Below are positions 23,001 through 35,000 of a stretch of 64,000 nucleotides of DNA, piece after piece; the first letter of the stretch is position 1; each line of letters begins with the position of its first letter. A model generated the notes under the pieces. That model saw only the letters and a list, made by a program, of their open reading frames with translations, was not told the origin of the DNA and made no database searches. A program made the translations under genes and the position numbers. The DNA comes from Chaenocephalus aceratus (Eukaryota > Chordata > Actinopteri > Perciformes > Channichthyidae), in NCBI GenBank assembly GCA_023974075.1, contig CM043793.1, forward strand, positions 7,496,788 through 7,560,787. The letters run 5' to 3'.

Positions 23001-26000
23001 GGAATATATATGTTTTGATTCAAAAGTGAAAATAATACCAGGTAGTGGTGGTAGTTCAACCAATACATATGTTATTTTCATTTTGTTGACTCCATTTCAT
23101 TCAACTTCCATTAGCTGAAGACTCAAAAGTGATTTAGGTGTAAAATGCTAACATAATCCATGATATATGAAGCAGATCGTAAGGGCAGAGCTGGTGGTGT
23201 TGCAATATACACTGCTGAGAAACTACAGTGCTCAGTCCTTCACTCAATTTCAATTCCAAGGCAATTTGAGTTGCTAGCAGTCCACATAACTATAGCAAAT
23301 GCTCCTCTCACTGTTATTGGCTGTTATAGGCCTCCATCGGCCATCATGGATGCAACTACTAGCCTTACTGAATTGTTGTCGATGTTTTCTTCTGAAATCA
23401 TATTATTGGGTGATTTAAATTGGGACTGGTTGAGTGATACATCTTCACAGTTTAAGCAGGTTTGTGATTCTTTGAACTTAACTCAGCTTATTGATTGTCC
23501 CACTAGAATAAACCCTACCAAACCCAATAACAATACCCTTCTAGATGTACATTCTAACAAATGCAGCTGATAAGTATGTGTCTGTTGGTGTTTTTCCTAA
23601 TGATATCAGTGACCATTGCACTATTGCTTGCGTTAGGAGCACTAAGTTGCCCAAAGCCAAGGGCCTTATCGTGCTCAGGCGCTGCTTCAAACACTTCTCT
23701 GAGCAGGCTTTCCTTCACGATCTGGCCGAGGTTAAATGGCACTTCATAGCGTTAATTCCATCTGTCGATGTTGCCGTCCAATTTTTAATTGATCACTTTT
23801 TATCGATTATTAATAGACATGCCCCCCTTAGAAAATTCAGAGTTAAGAATAGGAACACTCCATGGTTTACTAGAGAATTATCTGATCTAATTCATGATCG
23901 AAATAAGCAATGGTCCTTAGCTAGAAAGTCTAACACTAGTGATGACTGGCTTCTTTTTCGTGTCCTCAGAAATAAATGTTCGGCCCTTATTAAAAAAGCT
24001 AAAGCTGATTACTATCTGAGCTTAACCACTGATTGTTTTAATGACCATTCTAAATTCTGGAAAACAATTAGATCACTTCAGAACAAGAAGGTTTCTAGTT
24101 TCCCACAAAAACTGAAGGTCAGTGATTCTTTTATTTCAGATTCAGATGGTATGTCTAATGCTTTCAATGCTCACTTCAAAAAGGCTGGTCACATTTTTGA
24201 TGAGCAAAGTCATGACTCTCTAAATGGTCGTACTCACAGCCCTAGTCAAGAGATGAACTCCCCTGTTTTTAATTTAGCTTATTTCTCGGTCTCTGAAGTC
24301 TTACAGGGTTTGCACTCAATTGATCCTAAAAAGTGCCGGGCCTAACGGCCTCGACCCGTTCTTTTTAAAAATTGCAGCTCAGATTATAGCACAACTAGTA
24401 ACTGATATTTGTAATCTCTTCCTGTCCACTCACACACTGCCAGCTGTGTGGAAGCAAGCTCTGGTATCGCCCCTCTTGAAAGCTGGTGATCCCACGGAGT
24501 TGAATAACTATCGTCCTATCTCAAATCTTTCTGCGTTATCAAAGATTCTTGAGTCCCTAGCTTCTACTCAGCTAAAACCTTTTTTAAATTCACACAACAT
24601 CCTTAACCCTATGCAATCTGGATTCAGATCAAAGCACAGTACTGTGACTGCCATTCTGAAAGTCTTAGACGATATTAAGGCTGCTTTGGATAAAAAATCT
24701 GTTTGTGTTGCATTGTTTATTGACCTAGCCAAAGCATTTGACACTGTAGATCACCACATGATGTCTAATGTTATGTTGATGTCTCGTTATATCTCTCACA
24801 GGCTCCGCCCTCTACTGGACTCTATGGGTACTACCTTACCCTGCGAGCATTCTCCCACTGAGACTTCGATAGACGAAGCCGGCCTTGGGCGGGCCTACCT
24901 GAATTGCGCGTGCATCACACCGTATAAAAGGAGGCCTCGGTTGCGTTCCGATAATCCAAAAATCAGCTCCTAAATTCTAACCCTATCTCCTATTCCTTGA
25001 CCTCTGAAAGAAACGTCACGGGGTTAAGGGATAGTGGATAGGAGAATTCAAAAGGACTTAGGAGAAGAGACTGCGGTACTTTAGAGAATACGAATGCACT
25101 TTCACTATCCGACGTGTTTATGATGCACCAGCGGACGTCATTTTGTGCGTCTGCTGCTGTGGGGAAACTATGGAAACTACAGTTTTATATAGTGGACTAC
25201 AACATGGATGTTTAATAAGAACGAGGGACTACTATAAACTCATCTAGAGACTCTGCACCGTGCTCTGATGCTGCTGCTTTGCTTTATGAACGTGGACAAC
25301 AGAGAAACATATTCTTCAGGACCAAAGTTGGAATTCAAATAAAAAAGGAAAGTGAAACTTCTGCTCGTCACCCTCTCCCTCCGGTCCACATTAATACAAA
25401 TGATCCCAATACGTATGATTGTATGAACTATGAAAATATCTTAAAATCAATACAAATGTATTTATTATAAACGTTAGTCCTTAACATCTATCACTGTGTA
25501 TATCACCGTTCAAACATCTTTTAAAAGTTGAACAAACCCCACACAGCTCAGTAAACACTGTGAAATGTTGACTTTATTTGATCATCAACGTTCATATTTC
25601 TCTTTTTGATTATAATACTGATGAACGTTCAGAAAAAAGCACTTTGGCAACTTACCACATACGTTTTAAAATGCTTAATAAGCAACGTAACTTTCATGAT
25701 ATAATTTCTCGGTCATAATCGGTTGTTTCCGTGAACGGCCGACTGTTGAGTGACGGCAAATGCTGCGGCTGCAATGCATTGTGGGGCAGCATTTTCTCCT
25801 CTCCTTTCGGTAAGGGAGGTCCAGTAGTTCCTAAGCTAAAGGAGGTTATAAAGGAAGTTTGAAACCTCCTTTCCTTTCATTTAGAGAATTGGAACGGCAC
25901 TTATCATGGCTGCCACTGACGTACTTCCGGGTCATTTCACTTGGTTAGGAAGGTTCCTAAGCTCAATGGACTATTGGAACGCAACCCTCGCCTCCTGACT

Positions 26001-29000
26001 ATCATCCTTTTCTCTTCAGCAGCGGAAGTGATTCCACGAGAGACTGAGACGTTTGAAAGAAGAAGAAAGAGTTATCATACCTCCAGGGAGTCGCCACTGC
26101 TAGAGACCCGGGCCTGTCCTTCGGGCCCTGGCTGAAATAGCGGGCGCCGATCCCCACCACCTTTGCTTCGAGTGTTTGGGGGACCAGGATATGGCCGAGG
26201 CGGTACCATTCACATTCGCGATTCCTTCCGGGTCTGGCGTCCATGGAAGTCCACCGCCCAGGGCTGTACTCTCCCTGGAAGGTGATCATGGTGGCGCCGC
26301 GGCGGGTGTGTGGGCTACTCACTCATTGCTAGAGATGCCCCCTCCTCACCAGGTCAGAGTGATTATTGGGCAGCAAGGCTTGGTCCACGGGCCTTGCCCC
26401 AGGCCCGGTTCCCCCGGGGACCGGTGCTCGGTGGCTTCACATGATATAGGGTCGACCCTACTTCATCACAGGCCGCCGCCTCTGCCCGCCGTGTGATGTC
26501 CCTGGGATATCACGCCGCGTGGCACTTTCCAAAGAGGATGGTGTTGATCTCCTGGGAGCCCCCGTGTTTACGGAAGGGCTCTTTGGATCGATCTCCTTGC
26601 TCACGGGATGAGGAGTAGTCGCAGCGTGGCTGCTTCTTGCCCATCCCCAGAGGAAGAAACACTGTCCGACCTACACTCCCCGCCCCCGCTGTAAACCCCA
26701 GTATAGGGAGCCAGCAGGTGGGCGTGTACACGTGAGTGGAATAAACCGAGTGCTGTCAAAGCACTGTGCGGGTTCAAGAGACGCTATTGCCGGCGTGCTG
26801 TTGTCAGAAAACACACCTTGCCTGGTATAATAGCTCCGATTAATGCATTTCACCGTTGCAATGGGAAATACAGCGTTAATACGTGGGCGCGCGGCCCTCG
26901 TGAGAGTGGCCGCGGTGCGTTGAGGGACATCCGCAGGGGAACGGTGGTTTACGTTTGTAACTAACCCCTCTCCCGAGGGTGGGCCACGGTGCGTTCAAAG
27001 ACCTCAGTAGTGTTGGAGTAGATATCTCTTCTCCGCGCCGATCCTATGAGTTTGCTTTAAAAGAAGGAACACTCAAAACAACCAGGACGAGGGTTAAACA
27101 ATAATCTGTTTTAATTATAAAAGATAATAATGCAATACAATATAATATAAAGTAATGTAAGGAGTACTCCTGCCCTGGTTCACGTGCTGCTTAGACCCTT
27201 CGGTCTTGGCAGCCCGAGAAGAGAGAGCGAACCCAAGGCCGAACAGGCTTTCATACCAAAACAAACAGGAGGGGTTGGGTCAGCTGGTCATCTTTTCAGG
27301 TCATCTCATTGGGAGATGCAAAAGATGCTGTATCACAGTGAATCAGCGCGTGCCAGCAGAGAACCAAACTGTTTCAGTTTGAAGCAAAACACATCTTATC
27401 ATGTAGCTTATCACACAATAGTCCATATGTTTTTTTTTATGAAAGCCATACTTGTTGGGAATTTACCAGTCATCATCTCATGACCTCCTCAGGACCAGCT
27501 AACCAACAGAGCTTAACTGTCCTGTTACGTTCCCTTGTAGAGCTAGGGGTACCAAGGGAAGTAGCGACACACCAGATAGCCGGACGAGAGAAAAAGGAGA
27601 GGAAACGGAAGGCTGAAGGAGTTTAAGTGAGGTTTTAATCCGTCAATACGTAAGGCGGCTCACCAGCCACATTACAACACAAACGTACAATAAACAACAC
27701 AACTAGGCTGGGTTGTACACAGAGACAGGCTGCACACATGCAGCCAGACGAGAAGGAGAGAAAGAAGGGGCCCTCACTGCCGTCCTCCTCCGGTCCTATA
27801 TGGAATCCTTGATTGTAAAGTAGGAGCACCTGGGAAGAGGCTGCACCTGGGGACAATCGGAGGGAGAGAGAGGAAAACACACACACACACGCCCACACCC
27901 ACACACACTACGGCACGTAACACTTCCCCCCATAAAACCAAACCAGTGTTTGGCCACAGTTACCAACAACACTCCAACGGTTGGACAGATCGTGAAGTCT
28001 CACCCGCGGGACAGTACATCGGCCACAACATTATCTGCTCCTTTCTTGTAGTTGATGACGATGGTGAAGTCTTGTGCCAACAGGGCCCTGCGCATCAACC
28101 GCTGGTTATGGTTGAACATCTGGGACAAAAATACGAGTGGGTTGTGGTCGGTGTACACCACCACTGGCGTTGAACTGGACCCAACATACACTTGAAAATG
28201 CTGCAGGGCAAGGAGCATGGCCAGAGTTTCCTTCTCAATGGTGGAATAATTCAGCTGATGTCGCTTGAACTTGGTCGAGAAGTAGCATACAGGATGGCTC
28301 ACACCCCCATCACCCTCCTGCAGCAGAACAGCACCATCCCCAGAACCACTAGCATCCACCTCGAGTTTGAAGGGAAGGATGAAGTTAGGCGCACACAACA
28401 CTGGAGCACTACAGAGGAGAGACTTGGCAGAGCTAAAGGAGCGGCAACACTCCTCAGTCCATAGAAATGGAACATTAGGGCTACACAGTTGAGTTAGCGG
28501 TGCCACAACTACCGAAAAGTTATTGCAAAAACATCGGTAGTACCCAGCCATACCGAGGAACCGCCGGAGTTCACGTCGGGTGGCTGGAGCTGGGTAGGAA
28601 AGGATGGCTTCCACTTTAGCATCCACGGGCCTCACATGCCCATGACCCACCTGTTTGCCTAGATAGGTGACAGTGGCCTTGCCAAACTCACACTTTGCCA
28701 GATTCACTGTTAGCGAGGCTCCTGCGAGTCGCTGGAACACACATGCGAGAATAGCCATATGGTCAGTCCAGTTATCGGAAAAAACCACCACATCATCAAG
28801 ATACACATTACAGTTGGGCACATCCCCCAACACTAACTGCATTAACCGCTGAAATGTGGCTGGGGCATTCCTCATGCCAAAAGCCATCACAGTGTATTGC
28901 ATAAAGTGGTCAGGCGTTACGAATGCAGAGATGTCTGAGGCCCTAGAAGTGAGAGGGACCTGCCAATATCCTTTAAGGAGATCCAACTTCGTGATAAACA

Positions 29001-32000
29001 CACTAGGACCAATACTATCGATGCAATCGTCCATACGGGGTAAAGGAAAAGAGTCTGGAACAGTTAGGGCGTTCACCTTGCGAAAATCGGTGCAGAAACG
29101 CGGTGTTCCGTCAGATTTAGGAGCAAGCAAACATGGACTGCTCCAGGGGCTGCAGCTAGGCTTGGCTAAGCCATTTTCCAGCAGATAACACACTTCCTTT
29201 TTCATGTTCTCCCTCTTCTCTATGTGGCAACGATACGCATGCTGCTTAACTGGATGAGCATTTCCAACATCAATGTCATGCTTTAACACATTAGTGCTCG
29301 ATGGCACATCACCAAATAGGGTCGGGTGAGCATGAACCAAACCGACTACGTCGCCTCGCTGGCTTTCTGGAAGATACGCCAGGTTAGACTCTAAGCTCAG
29401 CATAAACTCAGAGTTCGATAACCTACCACACTGCTGACCACCAGAGGGCACTATCAAGTCATCCTCAACCACCGACATTGCACAGGCCAGGGAAGTGGCC
29501 ACGCTGGGAACAGCAGTCACCACAGTACCTTGCTGGTCTCCCTGGGAAGCTTCCCTGGCATGATAGGACTTAAGCATGTTAACATGGCACAACCTTGTTT
29601 TTCTCCTACGCTCAGGTGTGTCAATGATATAGTTGGTGTCAGACTCTTGCCTTACAACCACATACGGACCTGAGAAACGCGCGTTGAGAGCAGATCCGGG
29701 TGGAGGCAGCAACACCAACACCTGCTCACCAGGCTGAAACTGCCGCTTAACTGCTCTCCTATCGTACCTGCCCTTCATGTTTTCCTGCGAAGAGGCAAGA
29801 GCTTCCCTTGCTAGCTTCGTCGCCTGTCGTAAATGCTCACGACACTGGGACACAAACTTCTTCACATCAGTTTTCGGAAGGGACTCAGACACCAATTTAT
29901 CCTTCAGCATCTTTAATGGGCCACGCACATTGTGCCCAAACACTAGTTCAGCTGGGCTAAACCCAGTAGACTCCTGCTTTGCGTCACGAATAGCAAATAA
30001 CACGAAGGGAACACCCTCATCCCAGTCCCTGCCTGTGTCATGGCAGTATTTACCAAGCATCGATTTCAATGTCTGATGCCAACGCTCAAGTGCCCCTTGT
30101 GACTCTGGGTGGTAGGCACTAGACACTGAATGGGAAACACCCAATGACTGCAAGGTTTTTCTAAAAATCTTGGAAAGGAAATTAGTTCCCTGATCAGTCT
30201 GCACAACCTTCGGCAACCCAAAGGTGGTAAAAAACTTGGTCAGCGCTTTAATGATGGCGGGTGCAGTGATTTTACGCAAAGGGATGGCCTCAGGGAAACG
30301 TGTCGATACACACATCACAGTCAACAGAAACTGGTTACCTGCCTTGGTCTTCGGCAACGGACCGACACAGTCAGCAATGATATGGTCAAAAGGCTCACCA
30401 ATAGCCGGAACAGGACACAACGGCGCTGGAGGAACTACTTGATTTGGTTTACCCACCACCTGGCATGTGCTACAAGTTCTACAGAAACACACTACGTCAT
30501 CTTTCAATCCTGGCCAAAAAAAATGTTGAAGGATCCGGTCATAAGTCTTAGTCACACCTAAGTGGCCAGACCACAGGTGCTCATGGGCTAACACCAGAAC
30601 CTGCTGCCGACAACTCACAGGAACCACTACTTGATAAACGCTGTTCCAATCACCACCTGAACCAACATCTGCATCACTTGATTGGTCAGCCCACCGGCGC
30701 ATCAGCACCCCGTCATCCACAAAAAACAATTGTTTCTTATTGCCTTCGTTAGGGTTCTCAGCAGCGTTAAAACACTTGATCAAGGTAGGATCATCCCTTT
30801 GTGCCGTGATGAGCGCCTCACGGGTCAAAGGCATAGCCACCTCTGGAGCACTAGCGACAGGTTCTATTTCACCATCACACACCGTTGGAGGGCCCTCCAC
30901 GAATCCATCAACAGAGGTCAACCTGTCGTTAGATAGGGCAGAGACAAGCCAAGAATCAGACAAATCCACATCCTGAGCCTGCTTACGGGCCTGAGTTCTG
31001 GTCAAAACACTAATTGCAAATACCTCCGGATGAGTCAGAGCTAGATTATCATCTACAGCACCAGGAACTGGAATGTCAACAACCTCTGGAGTAGGGTATA
31101 CTTTACCTCCAGCTATATCGTTTCCCATTATGAAATCCACACCGTCGATTGGAAACCTGGGGAGTACGGCAACCGTGAAGAAACCAGTAGCCAGTTTGGA
31201 CTGGACATGGACATTGTGGAGCGGTGCAGGCACAAACCCCATTTCAATACCTCTTACCACGGCACTTACATCACAGGCGGACTCATTACTCAAGGGCAGG
31301 GCACTCGCAAGAATGAACGACTGTGAGCCGCCACTGTCTCGTAACATAGTAACCTGTCGCTGATCCTCCACCTTCCCTGACAGAGAGACAAAAGCAGTAG
31401 AGATGAATGGCTTAAAACACTCATCAGGGCCCATTTTAACAGTGACCTGCCTACTAGGACACACTGTTTTAATCAAGCCCACCCCTTTTGGGTGCTTGCC
31501 ACCTGCTGCCCGCTCTCGCTTCCAAGCTGCACAATCTGCTATCATGTGACCTGGGTCAAGACAAAAATAACACGCTCTGTCTATCCTGGGACCTAACAAT
31601 GGAACACTGGCACAGGGAACATAATTATCAGGAGCTCTCCGATAAGTGTCCCGCTGAGGAGGATCCCGCTGAAAAAAAACGCTCCTGTGTATCAGCGCAA
31701 ACTCGTCTGCCAGAGTGGCAGCCTGCTGAAGGGTAGTCACTTTCTGCTCATTCAGGTAGACTACCGTACGCTCCGGTACACAGTTTTTGAACTCCTCTAA
31801 CAGCATCAGCTCACATACGGAAGCGATGTCATCCGCTTTACACGCTCTACACCACCTGTCAAAGAGGACTTTCTTCTCCCTCGCGAAGTCCACGTATGTT
31901 TGGCCAGCAGCTTTCTTCATGCCGCGAAAACGCTGCCTGTAGGCCTCAGGCACAAGCTCGTATGCCCTGAGAATAGCACCTTTCACCTTGTCATACTCCA

Positions 32001-35000
32001 AACTATCCTCGACAGAAAGAGAAGAGCAAGCCGCTTGAGCCTTGCCGACTAGCTTGCACTGTAATAGAATAGCCCACACGTCTTCTGGCCAGTGCAGGGC
32101 CGCAGCAATGCGCTCAAATGCACCAAAATAGACTTCCACCTCTGATTCCCGAAACACAGGGACCAAATTAATATGCCTGCTCACATCAAAGGAGGCAGCA
32201 GGACCAGAAGGTGTAACTGCATAATCACCCACCACAGCTGCTTGGAGCTCTAGCTGACGCATCCGGACAGCAGTGTCTGCCTCCAGTTTCCTGATCTCCA
32301 GCTCATGCTTCCTGCTTCCTGCTCTCCAGCTCCCTCCTGAGCTGAAACTCTCGCTCACGCTCCTCCCTCTCACACTGGAGACGAGCCATACGTACTTTTA
32401 CCCTGGCATCTACTTTAGACCCCGTAGGTGAGGATCCTGCCGAAAACGAGTCAAACTGAGGTGTGGTGAAAATGTTTGCCTGTTTCGTAGCACTCTGAAC
32501 CACCGTGCCAGGAGATTCCACTAAAACAGGCCGCCTCAAAACCCCCTGTTCAACTAGTCCAGTTATCAAAGTAGCCTTGAGTTCACTTTTTACCAGAGCC
32601 GAGGAGACAGAAACATGATAATGGTCAGCAACTAACCGCAAATCAACCTTCCTGCACCCGTCTAGCTGACCCACAGTAGGACTGGCCACAAACTCCTCCA
32701 ACACAAAAGCCATCTTTAGCAACGGCTACTTACAAATATTATTATTTATTTATTTACAAACTTCCCCAGATCCTGCCTACCAAACTTTACCTAACTATCT
32801 TCTGGAGCGTGCCGGGCTCGAGGCGACTTTAAAGGCAAACATCAGCGGCCGAAACCCTGAATCGCCTGCCCCCAACAGGGAATAAATCCCCACCCAGGAT
32901 TACCCCGAAAATAAAAAAGGCAAAATAAAAAATGAGTACCCGAAGGAAGGACTGATTCAGTCCAGCTAGACACTCCCCTGTCTAAACTGAGGAAGCTGTT
33001 CAACAGTAAATAATATCACAGCCAATTCTACACCTATATACACTACTGCTCACCACCAAACACAATAACACTAACCAACAACCACATACTCACTCTTTGT
33101 CTCAAAATCCCGGACGAGCCCCCATGTTACGTTCCCTTGTAGAGCTAGGGGTACCAAGGGAAGTAGCGACACACCAGATAGCCGGACGAGAGAAAAAGGA
33201 GAGGAAACGGAAGGCTGAAGGAGTTTAAGTGAGGTTTTAATCCGTCAATACGTAAGGCGGCTCACCAGCCATATTACAACACAAACGTACAATAAACAAC
33301 ACAACTAGGCTGGGTTGTACACAGAGACAGGCTGCACACATGCAGCCAGACGAGAAGGAGAGAAAGAAGGGGCCCTCACTGCCGTCCTCCTCCGGTCCTA
33401 TATGGAATCCTTGATTGTAAAGTAGGAGCACCTGGGAAGAGGCTGCACCTGGGAAGAGGCTGCACCTGGGGACAATCAGAGGGAGAGAGAGGAAAACACA
33501 CACACACGCCCACACCCACACACACTACGGCACGTAACAGTCCTCATACCCCCAGGCCCTCTCTGAACTTCCATCCACCCGAAGTCAGCTCACCCAGAAT
33601 CAGAAGGACCATTGTCTCTCTAATTGTGTGTGACCCAATCGTCTCCTGCTCTTTAGGAGTCTTGAAATGAACGCACATACATTTCTCTCATTAACCAACA
33701 CTTAACATCCCATATATCAGGTGACATAAAAATGAATATACCAGAATTACGCTGCATTAAACTTTTTGCCATAATACTTTACATCAATTTCCACAGTAGA
33801 GAGGTGAGACGAAGGGAGAGGTGCCGGCACGGAGATCCCGTGCCCGCGGCGCCCTCCACCTCTTCGGCCCACCCCATGGAACCGGCGTGCCGGCACTCAC
33901 GGGGACGGGCTTTCCGTCTTTACGGATCTGACTGGCGAATCCATCACTACGTTTTCTAATAAGAATGAGGTTGATCTGTATCCAAATCTAAGTGTCTTTT
34001 GTTTCCACAAAGGCTACACTTACACACAATGTTAACCGTACAAATTCCCCATTCGCTGCCCCAGCTGTAGCTCCTGTAAAGGAGGTGGCTAGTGGGCATG
34101 CGCAGATGAGAGGGATGAACCGCAGGGAGTGCTATCTAAAGGAGAGCGCTATGCGGGTACATGGGACACATTATGGCCGGCGTATTGCTATCAGAGAACA
34201 CACTACGCCTAGAGCAAAGACTCCAATACAGTTTTCCCGTAGTGGTAAAGGCTGCATTATGCCCGCACTCACACAAGAGCGTGTGGCAGTGCGTTCAGGG
34301 ACCTTAGTAAAACACATTACGCCTATAAAGTGTTAGTGTATTCTAGAACCCTGAAGGCAGGAGAGACTGAAAAGAGTCAAGGGAAGCTTATAAAAGTTAA
34401 CAGCATTTAATTACACAAAAGATGCGGTGGTGTACAAAATGAAATGTGCGAGTGGAGGCAATCTCCTCATCCGACCGGTCAGTCCAGGTCAGCAGGTGGA
34501 AGAGGTCAATCCTTGGCTTGCTCTTCCTGTTGTCATCTGAGGTCTTCTCCTATTGGCCGGCGTCGTCGGGGGACGGGTCCAATGCAATTCCTGCCTTGTT
34601 CTATCGTTAAATTAAATCATTCTGGTGTCTGTGGTTATTTAAACATTCCCTAATAAACGTTATTCAGCGGCAATAAATGAGTGCTAAACCCAGTGTGCTC
34701 AGTGTAAAACATCACATGTCATTTCACCGTTGATTCATGGTTTGAAAATGCAGCATTTCGCCACATGCTAATGCTAACCGGAAGTGAAGCATTTTCAGAA
34801 TAAAAGTATTAAGTTAATAGTTAGTGAACTTCAGGTTTTTCAGAATAAAACTGATTTAAATTAAATAGTGTATTTAATTCAAATTACGCCATATCAACAT
34901 TGATTTTAATTTCTAACAAAAGACACCGATTAATGCTGTTTACCGTAGTGGTGAGAACAGCATTAGGGTGGAGCGCGCACTCACACAAGAGCGCGCGGCG

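Larger units (their letters stand above)
27523..33539 (-). mobile_element. Gmr1-like Ty3/Gypsy LTR retrotransposon, TSD GTCC
   Basis: Two LTRs (27523-27922 and 33125-33539) start tgttacg and end cgtaaca and are flanked by gtcc (27519-27522 and 33540-33543). Coding is on the - strand. A primer site equal to the complement of tRNA-Pro 3' ends (tggggctcgtccgggat type) lies at 33107-33124, and a polypurine tract ggggggaag adjoins the other LTR (27923-27932). In pol, integrase precedes RT and RNase H, the order known for the Gmr1 group. The LTRs differ at only a few positions besides small indels, so the insertion is young. It interrupts DIRS-2. Confidence 0.96.

Noticed and set aside
26002..26322. 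106-codon - strand frame in a GC-rich region, possible host gene or rRNA
   Set aside because: No rRNA core motif is present and the opposite strand has a DIRS gag-like zinc-knuckle piece.
28192..31736. Several 60-110-codon + strand frames
   Set aside because: They are shadows of the 1457-codon Gmr1-like polyprotein on the - strand.
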